The translations under genes and the position numbers were made by a program. From contig CAJNDS010002178.1 in NCBI GenBank assembly GCA_905221605.1, positions 319,193 to 334,192 on the forward strand: a DNA stretch of 15,000 nt, in the 5' to 3' direction. The DNA is from Symbiodinium natans (lineage: Eukaryota > Sar > Dinophyceae > Suessiales > Symbiodiniaceae). Below the pieces are notes generated by a model. The model ran no database searches. It saw only the letters and a program-made list of their open reading frames with translations, and was not told where the DNA came from. Each line of letters begins with the position of its first letter. Positions within the stretch are counted from its first letter, which is position 1. Positions 8,058 to 15,000 of the stretch are shown here, piece by piece.

Positions 8058-8769
8058 GTCCCGCGATGGCGCTCGCTTGATCTTCTTCAATGCGGGTGGG
8101 GGTTTAGGGTTTAGGGTTTAGGGGTTTGGGTTTACGGTTTAGGGTGTAAACCTAAACCTTGAAAACTACCCGAAGCCCTAAATCCATACCCTAAGAACTT
8201 AATTGTTCAGCGTTTCGCGGATTCGGGGTTTTAGAACCCTTAACCCTAAACCCTAGACCCCAAAGCCCCGAGGTTTTGGGGCGTTAGGGTTCAGGAGTGC
8301 AGATTTCTCAAGGAATCTCGTAGCTTAAGAGCAGCACGTAGGGTGCGGCCGCAGAAACTGCTGTGTTTTTAGGGGTTTAGGGTTTGGGGTTTAGGGTTTA
8401 GGGTTTAGCGTTCAGGGTTTAGGGTTTAGGGTTTAGGGTTTAGGGTTTAGCGAGGTTTATTGGGGCTGGGACTCCAACACCCTGTAAGCCCGAAGTAGGG
8501 TTTAGGGCTTAGGACCTTAAGCCCTAAGCCCTAAGCCCTAAGCCCTAAACCCTAAACCCTAAACCCTAAACCCTAAACCCTAAACCCTAAACCCTAAACC
8601 CGAAACCCTAAACTCCAAACCCTGAAGTCGGTGATTCCGGGCGGTGAGTTTGAGAGGTTCTCGTGGACTCCATGTTCCGCCCCGCAAACCCCATGTTAAC
8701 CCTTATAAGTCCCTATGCAACCCCCAAACCTTTTGGGAGTTTTGAAGGTTGGGGCGGTTTAGGGCTTAA

Positions 8770-8785
8770 TTAGGGTTAACCCTAA
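8770..8785. repeat. Second copy of the palindromic repeat junction
   Basis: The same 16-bp palindrome as at 6844-6859, with further identity on both sides (TTAATTAGGG on the left, CCCTAAACCC on the right). Confidence 0.9.
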
Positions 8786-9015
8786 ACCCTAAAACCCAAA
8801 CCCGCAACTCCTTAACTGTTTGGGGTTTGGGGTGCCTCAAGGGTCGAGGGGTGCAGGGAGTACGGAGTTTGGCCATAGGGGATCTAGGGCGCCTTTCTCT
8901 TCAGGGCCCCCGCAACCAGACCGCGGTTTAGGGTTTGGGGTGTAGGGGTTGGGGGTTTAGGGTATGGGGTTTAGGGTTTCGGGATAGGACTGCAGCCGTA
9001 CTGCCATCAGTTACC

Positions 9016-9080
9016 CCCTCATGCAGCAGAGAGAGACTGTTTTGTGAAGCTTTGCAAGACCAGGATTGCAGCTGTCAGAT
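9016..9080 (+). CDS. Weak candidate exon, possibly ligase-related
   Basis: Following CATGCAG, one frame reads ERLFCEALQDQDCSCQI and another AERDCFVKLCKTRIAAVRFR. The first faintly resembles the helix before ligase motif IV, but the motif itself (E-G-x-V-x-K) is not present. Kept only as a lead. Confidence 0.18.
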
Positions 9081-9147
9081 TTAGGTTTAGGGTTTAGGGT
9101 TTAGGGTTTAGGATTTAGGGTTTAGGGTTTAGGGCTTGAGGGCTTAG

Positions 9148-9233
9148 AACCGGAGCCTGTGTCACGTGCCGCTGGTAGCTGACAAAGTCGCCAATCATGA
9201 ACAAGCAGGCGCTGTGGGGCTCGCCTGCCAACA
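9148..9233 (+). CDS. Candidate exon upstream of the transporter
   Basis: After GGCTTAG the frame is open as NRSLCHVPLVADKVANHE, then QAGAVGLACQQ, ending near ACA|GTTCGG. Base composition is like the real exons. No family is recognised. G-strand arrays lie on both sides. It may belong to the lost 3' part of the ligase or to a separate gene. Confidence 0.35.
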
Positions 9234-9866
9234 GTTCGGGGTTTAGGGTTTAGGGTTTAGGGTTTAGGGTTTAGGGTTTAGGGTTTTTAGGACTTGGAGT
9301 TTCGGGGTTTAGGGTTGAGGTGTTTGGGAACTTCGAGGGGTTTTTGTGGCTCGGGTTGAGGAGGTTCAGGGTTTAGGAGTTTAGGGTTTAGGGTTTAGGG
9401 TTTGGGGTTAGAGTTCAGGGGTTCTTGTAGGAGCTCAAGGTGTTTCTTAAGCCTTGAAGCCTAAGCCCCTTGACCCAAGCCCTACCAACCCAAATCCGAG
9501 TCCCTGAAGCCCAGAAACTGCGAACACGACACCCCGCGCCTGACTCACACTTGTTAGGTGTTCGGACCTAAGCCCTACACTCTAAACCCTAAACCCCAAC
9601 ATCCCTAAACCCTGGAATCCCTAAAACCTAAAATCCCTAAACCCTGTGGCAGACAAAGTAATCCTAAGCCCCTAAACCCCTCACCCTAAGCCCTAAACCC
9701 TGAAACTCCTGGCCCATAACCTAGACCCTACACCCTACCAACCCTAAGCACCCTAAGAACCCTAAGAAACCTAAGAACCCTAAGAACCCTAAGAACCCTA
9801 AGAACCCTAAGAAACCGAAGAAACCTAAAAACCCTAAGAAACCTAAGCCCTAAACCCCTGAGCTGC

Positions 9867-9937
9867 ATGCAACTTTCGTCAGAGGCGCTGGTGGCCGCCT
9901 ACATCTTCATCATTACCGTTGGCGGCCCCTGTGCTGG
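9867..9937 (+). CDS. SLC35F6: Transporter exon 1 with start codon and TM1
   Basis: The ATG at 9867 is in frame with TM1: MQLSSEALVAAYIFI and so on. An AG at 9881-9882 could instead be a splice acceptor and move the start upstream, but the ATG puts TM1 at residue 7, as expected for this family. The donor is GCTGG|GTCTTTTG. An AG four bases before the ATG (CCTGAG) is a possible trans-splice acceptor if this is a dinoflagellate. Confidence 0.7.
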
Positions 9938-12900
9938 GTCTTTTGAGGTTTTGATTCAGGGTTCAGGGTTCAGGGTTTAGGGTTTAGGGTTTAGGGTTTA
10001 GGGGGGGCCGGAAGTTTCTAGGGACTTCTCGGCAAAGGTGGCTAGGCTCTCGACCCCGAAGCCCCCTGACCCCAAGCCCTATAAACCCTAAACCCTAAAC
10101 CCCAAACCCTAAACCCTAAACCCTAAAACCCCTAAAACCCCTAAAACCCCTAAAACCCCTAAAACCCCTAAAACCCCTAAAACCCCTAAAACCCCTAAAA
10201 CCCCTAAACCCCCTAAAACCCCTAAAACCCCTAAAACCCCTGAATCCCTAAACCCTTTTTTGAGAACCCACCGAGGTGTGACCAACAAGTTGGCCTACCA
10301 GATCAAGACTGATGGCCTCCCCGAGTACGCCCCGCACCAGTTTCGGAAGCCGTGGTTCATGGCGCCTTTGCCTTTTAGGGTTTAGGGTTTAGGGTTTAGG
10401 GTTTAGGGTTTAGGGTTTAGGGTTCAGGGTTTAGGGTTTAGGGTTTAGGGTTTAGGGTTTAGGGTTTAGGGGGGTTTAGGGTTTAGGGTTTAGGGTTTGG
10501 GGGGCACTTAGGTTTAGGGGTTCAAGGTTGAGGGTTGAGGGTTTAGAGTTTTGTTCATGGCGCCTTGCATTGAGGAGCATCAGAGGGGGGTTTAGGGGGT
10601 TTGGGGGGTTTAAGGGGTTCTGAGGGGGTTCTTAGGGGGGTGTTTTGGGGGTTCATGGTGCCTTGACTTGGGCATGCAGGGTTTAGGGGTCTTAGGGGGT
10701 TTAGGGGATTTACATTGTACAGGGGGGACGAGGTGCCCCAAACCCTAAACCCTAAACCCTAAACCCTAAACCCTAAACCCTAAACCCTAAACCCTAAACC
10801 CCAAACCCCAAACCCCAAACCCCAAACCCCAAACCCTAAACCCTAAACCCTAAACCCTAAACCCTAAACCCTAAACCCTAAACCCTAAACCCTAAACCCT
10901 AAACCCTAAACCCTAAACCTAAACTCCAAACCCTAAACCCAAGCCCTAAACTCTAAATAGTCTCAGAAGCTCCCCGTGGAGCGCTGCTTGGGGGGCAGAA
11001 GTTTCAGGACTTAGGGGTTAGGGTTTAGGGTTTAGGGTTTAGGGTTTAGGGGCTTCGAGCTTGAAACCCTGAACCCTAAATCCTCTCCCAGAACGGGCCC
11101 CTGCTTTTTCGGGTCGGGGCTGAAACCCTAAAACCCTAAAACTTCTAACACCCTAAAACCCTAAAACCCTAAAACCCTAAAACCCTAAAACCCTAAAACC
11201 CTAAAACCCTAAAACCCTAAAACTTCTAACACCCTAAAACCCTAAAACCCTAAAACCCTAAAACCCTAAAACTTCTAACACCCTGAAACCCTAAAACCCT
11301 AAAACCCTAAAACCCTAAAACCCTAAGACCCTAAAACCCTAAAACCCTAAAACCCAAAACCCTCCCTAACACCCTAAAACCCTAAACCCGAGGGTGCAGA
11401 CCCTTTAAGCCCCAGAATCCTTAACCCGAAGCCCTAAAAACCCTTCAACCCCCCTAAAAACCCCTCAAAACCCCCCAAAACAACTCAAACCCTAAAACCC
11501 GAAGCCCTAAAAACCCTTCAACCCCCCTAAAAGCCCCCAGAACCCTAAAAACCGACCCTAGCCCTGAGATTATCAGCAAAACTTGAGCCCTGAGCTCTCC
11601 CTAAACCCTAGCCCTAAACCCTAGCCCTAAACCCTAGCCCTAAACCCTAGACCTTAGACCCTAAGCCCTAGACCCTAAACCCTAAACCCTAAACCCTAAA
11701 CCCTAAACCCTAGACCCTAAACCCAGAATTTTCCTCCAGGTGCTCCTGATGTTTATCGGTATGACGCTCTCCTACCCGGTCTACTGGTTCATGAACGCGC
11801 AGCAGCAGAAGGCCTCGACTTTCGAGTGTAGGGTTCAGGGTTTGGGGTTCGGGGTTTAGGGTTTGGGGTTTAGGGTTTAGGGTTTGGGGTTTAGGGTTTG
11901 GGGTTTAGGGCTTGGGGTTTAGGGTTTAGGGTTTTATTGGGTTTAGGGTTTAGGGTTGAGGGTTTAGGGGTTTAGGGTTTGGGTCCAATCAGCGTCCAGG
12001 ATTCACAGGGATCTTGCTTGATTTGGGGCTGGGAGTTGCATAGTGAGATCATGGGCTTTCATGGGTTTCTGTGAAAGTATATTCATTATCCAAAAAGGGC
12101 TTGTAGTTGCAAACCTGCCGACGTATGGTTTACAGAACTGCCCTCGAAACCCAACATGCTACATCCAAAACCTTGATAAAGTTCTCCGAAGTTCCGAAAA
12201 CCGGAAACCCTGCACCCTAAACCCTAAACCCTAAACCCTAAACCGTAAACCGTAAACCCTAAACCCAAAACCCTAAACCCTAAACCCTAAACCCTAAACC
12301 CTGAACCCTCAATACTTCCAGAAAACCTCAATACGGCATCATAAGCAATTGAGTCCCGAGTAGGCCTTACTGGAGAGCCTTGACTTGACCCTAAACCCTA
12401 AACCCTAAGCCCTCAACCATAAACCCTAAACGCGAGACACACAACCCCAACCCCCAAACCCGAAACCATGAACTCCAAACCCACACCCTAAACCCGAAAC
12501 CCTAACCCCCGATACCCTAAACCCTAAACCCGAAATCCTAAACCCTAAGCCCTAAACCACTAAATCGCAAATCCCTAGCCACCGAAACTCCCCGACCCCC
12601 CCCCCCCCCCCCCCCCCCCAAAACCCTAAACCTAACCCCAAACCCTACACCCTAAACCCTAAAGGTTGCGGCCCTCCAAAGAAGCAGGAGCCATGGAGGG
12701 TCTATGCTCTGGTGCTCCCCGGGTGTTGGGGGGGGGGGGGGTTTTGGGGTTTTGGGGTTTAGGGTTTAGGGTTTAGGGTTTGGGGAGTTTAGGGTTTAGG
12801 GTTTAGGGTTTAGGGTTTAGGGTTTAGGGGTTAGGGTTGAGGGTGTAGGGCTACAGTTGTAGCCGTTATAGCGGTTGTAATGTAATGTAGTGTATTTCAA

Positions 12901-14199
12901 TGGAATTAGTATACATTGCAGTGTTGAACTGTGATGCCACGCACTCTGTGCTTGTTTGTTGCTGCCTTTGGCTGTTGATGTTTCTGCTAGTGCTATTATT
13001 CCGATTATGCTTGCTGTTACTGCTGCTTTTGATACGAGCACCCTAGCCCTAAACCCTAGCCCTAAACCCTAAACCCTAAACCCTAAACCCTAAACCCTAA
13101 ACCCTAAACCCCAAACCCTAAACCCTAAACCCTAAACCCTAGACCCCAAACCCTAAACCCTAAACCCTAAACCCTAAACCCTAAACCCTGAACCCTAAAC
13201 CCTAAACCCTAAACTCTAAACCCTAAACTCTAAACCCTAAACCCTAAACCCTAAACCCTAAACCCTAAACCCTAAACCCTAAACCCTAAACCCTAACCCA
13301 GGTTCGTGCCGTCTATGTTGGACTTGGTCGGCTCGGTGCTGTCCTTCATAGGGCTCCTCTACATCGGCAACAGCCGCCTGGGCTTAGGGTTTAGGGTTTA
13401 GGGTTTAGGGTTTAGAGTTTTGGGTTTGGGGTTTGGGGTTTGAGGTTTAGGGTTTAGGGGTCTAGGGCCCCAAAGCAATCCAAGCGCGAAGCCGCCTGAG
13501 AAAAGGTTTCAGGGTCCTTGGGTCTTTGCACAAGGAGCCGCAAGCCCAAGCAAACCACCAAACCCTAAACCCCAAAACCCTAAACCCTAAACCCTAAACG
13601 CCAAATTGCCCGGATATCTGCAGTACTTGAAAACTTGTAGGTCCATAGGCTTTTACCTGGGGGACTTTTGTGTTGTGGGATTGGAACACAGGGTGTCGGG
13701 TTTAGGGTTCAGGGTTTAGGTTTTACTTAGCCTTCAACCTCCAACCCGAAACCTTACTAACCCTAAACTAACTACGAAGCCCTAAACCTCCAAACCTAAT
13801 TAAACCCTAAACCCTAAACCCTAAACCCTAAACCCTAAACCCTAAACCCTAAACCCTAAACCCTAAACCCTAAACCCGAAACCCTAAACCTCCAAACCTA
13901 AACCCTAGGCACCGCGCTAATGCTGGGGTCCACGATCATCCTCTTCGTGGCGGTGCCGCGAGTCAATTCAGAGCTTTCCGGTTCCGAAGATCGCATAGGG
14001 AGTATATATAGGGGATTGTAGCACCGGGTTTAGGGTTTCGGGTTTAGGGTTTAGGGTTTAGGGTTCAGGGCACCAATTCTAATACCTATTAAGGACTGTT
14101 AGTACGTTGTGGTTTTCAGGTTGTGTTTATTGGTTTAAGGTTCCGTCCAATGCAGCACGAAGACTACATTGCGATCCCTGTCCTGGAGAGCCCTAAGCC

Positions 14200-14245
<46 letters not shown>

Positions 14246-14846
14246 ACCCTAAACCCTCAACCCTCAACCCTAAATCCTAAACCCTAAACCCTGAACCTCC
14301 AATATAGGGCTGTCCTGACTTGGTCCCGTCCAAGCGCCCCGGAATCCAAGGCCCCCAACGCTCCAAACCATAAAGCCGAAAACCTAAACGCCGGGGTTTA
14401 GGGTTTAGGGTTTAGGCCTTACAGCGTATATGAGCCCGTAGACCACGAATCCCCTAACCCCTGGCTGTCAAGCCACTAAACCCCAGTTGTGGGTCCAAAA
14501 GTTGTGTGGAATCTATACTGCCAGCGCCACAGACAGCGAAGGCGGTGATTTCCAAGTCTTCTGCAATTAGCTAGATAATTCGCCTCTTCGTTAGATCTCC
14601 TGCATTCTTCTCGCATGGAACGTCTGATGACATCTTGCATAAGCCACCAAGCCCCTAACCCGAAACCCTAGACCCTAGAACCCCAAACCCCAAACCCTAA
14701 CACCCCGAACCCTATACCCTAAACCCTAAACCCTAAACCCCAACCGCCTAAAACCCTGAAGGCCCTAAAGCCCCTAAACCCAAACTACGAGAACCCCACA
14801 GGTGAACAGCTACATTTTCCTCGGCCGCCGCTTCAATAAGATCCAG
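9867..14846 (+). CDS. SLC35F6: SLC35F6-like drug/metabolite transporter, seven exons, 3' end outside window
   Basis: The model joins 9867-9937, 10265-10379, 11740-11827, 12665-12722, 13302-13381, 13909-13952 and 14802-14846: 501 nt, 167 codons, phase kept at all six junctions. The product is a polytopic membrane protein. Hydrophobic segments: TM1 in exon 1 (ALVAAYIFIITVGG), TM2 in exon 3 (VLLMFIGMTLSYPVYWF), TM3 in exon 5 (MLDLVGSVLSFIGLLYIG), TM4 in exon 6 (ALMLGSTIILFVA), then SYIFLGRRFNKIQ. The order TM1, N-K-L, H-x-F-x-K-P, M-F-I-G, P-S-M-x-D-L, G-S-T-I-I, F-L-G-R-R follows the SLC35F6 branch of the EamA-like superfamily. Human SLC35F6 is placed in lysosomal and mitochondrial membranes and the substrate is not settled (family knowledge). 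The remaining six or so TM helices would lie to the right. UAA/GDP-sugar-type DMT relatives are the alternative. Confidence 0.74.
9938..10264. repeat. Transporter intron 1: G-strand then CCCCTAAAA octamer-type array
   Basis: G-strand units at 9957-10002 and C-strand at 10080-10250. Most of the latter is a 9-mer CCCCTAAAA repeated about twelve times (10127-10240). GT start, GAG end. Confidence 0.88.
10265..10379 (+). CDS. SLC35F6: Transporter exon 2: loop between TM1 and TM2
   Basis: The core reads TNKLAYQIKTDGLPEYAP then HQFRKPWFMA. The hydrophilic loop with H-x-F-x-K/H-P is typical just before TM2. A start at 10265 after CCCTTTTTTGAG keeps phase; another acceptor at 10275 would shorten the loop by four residues but has no matching donor. 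The donor AGG|GTTTAGGG lies inside the telomere-like array itself. Confidence 0.75.
10380..11739. repeat. Transporter intron 2: long alternating arrays
   Basis: G-strand at 10380-10500, degenerate G-rich to 10735; C-strand at 10740-10955 with a CCCCAAA block; G-strand at 11015-11052; C-strand at 11122-11395 made of the octamer CCCTAAAA with ACTTCTAACA inserted at 11141, 11222 and 11271; degenerate C-strand to 11560; CCCTAGCCCTAAA dimers at 11600-11650; C-strand up to 11726. Confidence 0.88.
11740..11827 (+). CDS. SLC35F6: Transporter exon 3: TM2
   Basis: This reads VLLMFIGMTLSYPVYWF, then MNAQQQKASTFE. The acceptor is TTTTCCTCCAG. The donor GAGT|GTAGGG leaves one base and matches exon 4; the nearby GA|GTGTAG would skip exon 4 in frame. 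The Q-rich cytosolic loop begins here. Confidence 0.78.
11828..12664. repeat. Transporter intron 3: G-strand, unique island, C-strand
   Basis: G-strand at 11828-11982; unique DNA at 11983-12205, with an open frame from 12043 that runs into repeat and shows no family features; C-strand at 12208-12304 and 12385-12562; 24 C's at 12596-12619; C-strand to 12662. Confidence 0.85.
12596..12741. repeat. Poly-C and poly-G tracts flanking exon 4
   Basis: 24 C's at 12596-12619 and 14 G's at 12728-12741 lie on either side of the 58-bp exon and are complementary in the transcript. Confidence 0.9.
12665..12722 (+). CDS. SLC35F6: Transporter exon 4: loop leading into TM3
   Basis: This reads CGPPKKQEPWRVYALVLPG and joins to FVPSMLDLV of exon 5, a good match to the loop before TM3 in the family. 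The acceptor CCCTAAAG and the donor CCGG|GTGTTG keep phase on both sides. A 24-base C run lies 45 bp upstream and a 14-base G run begins 6 bp downstream, so the exon sits between complementary homopolymers. Confidence 0.68.
12723..13301. repeat. Transporter intron 4: G-strand, low-complexity island, C-strand
   Basis: G-strand at 12742-12850; unique TG-rich DNA at 12851-13040, whose reverse strand is open (VSKAAVTASIIGIIALAE and on) but lacks an ATG and looks compositionally biased; C-strand at 13041-13299, with a long clean run after 13216. Confidence 0.85.
13302..13381 (+). CDS. SLC35F6: Transporter exon 5: TM3
   Basis: This reads FVPSMLDLVGSVLSFIG, then LLYIGNSRL. P-S-M-x-D-L-x-G-S is the start of TM3 in SLC35F-type carriers. 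The acceptor is CCCTAACCCAG, made of the repeat. The donor CTGG|GCTTAGGG is a GC site at the edge of the array; another GC site after ATCG at 13367 would remove NSRLG in frame. Confidence 0.8.
13382..13908. repeat. Transporter intron 5: G-strand then C-strand
   Basis: G-strand at 13383-13465, C-strand at 13558-13602, short G-strand at 13698-13725, C-strand at 13795-13908. Starts GC, ends TAG. CCTAATTAAACCC at 13795-13807 resembles the reverse complement of the TTAATTAGGG motif found at other junctions. Confidence 0.85.
13909..13952 (+). CDS. SLC35F6: Transporter exon 6: TM4
   Basis: A split Gly is followed by TALMLGSTIILFVA. This corresponds to the L-R-G-S-x-I-I-F helix of the family. The acceptor CTAAACCCTAG is pure repeat. 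The donor is GCG|GTGCCG. Phase joins with exon 7 to give FVAVNSYIFLGRR. Confidence 0.77.
13953..14801. repeat. Transporter intron 6: G-strand, CCCTCAA array, C-strand
   Basis: G-strand at 14026-14068; C-strand at 14190-14299, mainly CCCTCAA units; G-strand at 14393-14416; unique DNA at 14417-14650; C-strand at 14655-14790 to the acceptor CCCCACAG. Confidence 0.85.
14802..14846 (+). CDS. SLC35F6: Transporter exon 7: end of TM4 and R-R loop
   Basis: This reads VNSYIFLGRRFNKIQ. S-x-x-F-L-G-R-R followed by x-Q is the basic loop after TM4, normally continuing W-x-G-I. The acceptor is ACCCCACAG and the donor CAG|GTATCC. The gene continues beyond position 15000. Confidence 0.78.
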
Positions 14847-15000
14847 GTATCCGGCATGTTTGTGGCTCAGGCTCAACATATACGGATGGGGACTTTAGGG
14901 TTTAGGGTTTAGGGTTTAGGGATTAAATCTACGGATGCGACTTTAGGGTTTAGGGTTTAGGGTTTGGGGCTTAGGGTTTAGGGTTGAGGGTTCTAAGATT
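14847..15000 (+). repeat. Transporter intron 7 (start): 49-bp duplication with G-strand array
   Basis: TACGGATG followed by GACTTTAGGG and heptamers occurs at 14881 and again at 14930, a 49-bp period. Only the G-strand half of this intron is inside the window. Confidence 0.85.

Larger units (their letters stand above)
8058..9866. other. Region between last ligase exon and transporter start
   Basis: G-strand at 8098-8140 and 8370-8452; C-strand at 8513-8620; palindromic junction at 8770-8785; G-strand at 8930-8985, 9083-9140, 9237-9290 and 9300-9410; C-strand at 9565-9860, including a CCCTAAGAA 9-mer run at about 9763-9812. Non-repeat islands at 8626-8690, 8896-8917 (after CTTTCTCTTCAG), 9016-9080 and 9148-9233 may be exons. 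No promoter element could be defined. Confidence 0.55.

Noticed and set aside
9335-9352. Ligase motif IV (E-G-F-x) at TTCGAGGGGTTTTTG.
   Set aside because: The required Lys is missing and the surroundings are degenerate G-strand repeat.
12043-12234. 63-residue open frame in transporter intron 3.
   Set aside because: It lies between phase-compatible exons, ends in repeat and has no recognisable domain.
12817-13041. Minus-strand open frame with a hydrophobic N-terminus.
   Set aside because: The apparent start is GTG, the sequence is TG-biased, and the C-terminal part is translated repeat.
1-15000. The window is a chromosome end (true telomere or subtelomere).
   Set aside because: Arrays occur in both orientations throughout, are degenerate and variant, and alternate with phase-compatible exons. 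No single long terminal array is present. A subtelomeric position cannot be excluded but is not shown.

Overview
This window is eukaryotic nuclear DNA. About two thirds of it is telomere-like heptamer repeat (TTTAGGG on one strand, CCCTAAA on the other) with many variants. Very short coding exons (about 40-115 bp) are embedded in it. Plant-type telomere repeat, GC-rich tiny exons, a GT/GC mix of 5' splice sites and introns of 0.3-2.5 kb filled with repeat fit a dinoflagellate best (inference, about 60%). A chromerid or green alga is possible. No bacterial operon, rRNA, tRNA or CRISPR was recognised.

On the + strand I could assemble two interrupted genes by joining exons at AG acceptors and GT/GC donors with the reading phase kept throughout. 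(1) About 1.79-8.06 kb: seven exons, 127 codons, covering the adenylation core of an ATP-dependent DNA ligase, most like DNA ligase IV (motif I K-Y-DGER, the R-S-x-x-DYT block, LDGEM, FGSN and LCFLV). The N-terminal part must lie upstream, in weak candidate exons or outside the window. Motifs IV-VI and the C-terminal domains were not found before the next gene. (2) 9.87-14.85 kb: seven exons, 167 codons, starting at an ATG, for the N-terminal half of a multi-spanning membrane protein of the drug/metabolite transporter superfamily, most like SLC35F6. It runs off the right edge.

Layout: 1-1.79 kb, C-strand arrays with non-repeat islands and weak candidate exons; 1.79-8.06 kb, ligase exons and introns, with a decayed J-domain fragment in one intron; 8.06-9.87 kb, no assigned exon, several exon-like islands; 9.87-15 kb, transporter.

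The most striking structure concerns the introns. In all six complete transporter introns the 5' part carries TTTAGGG-strand repeat and the 3' part carries CCCTAAA-strand repeat, so each intron could fold into a long G:C-rich hairpin bringing its splice sites together. Some ligase introns follow the rule and some do not. The repeat unit also resembles splice signals: AGG|GTTTAG for donors and CTAAAC for branch sites. Each array carries its own variant unit, and direct repeats flank some introns, so the arrays look like locally amplified, possibly introner-like insertions.
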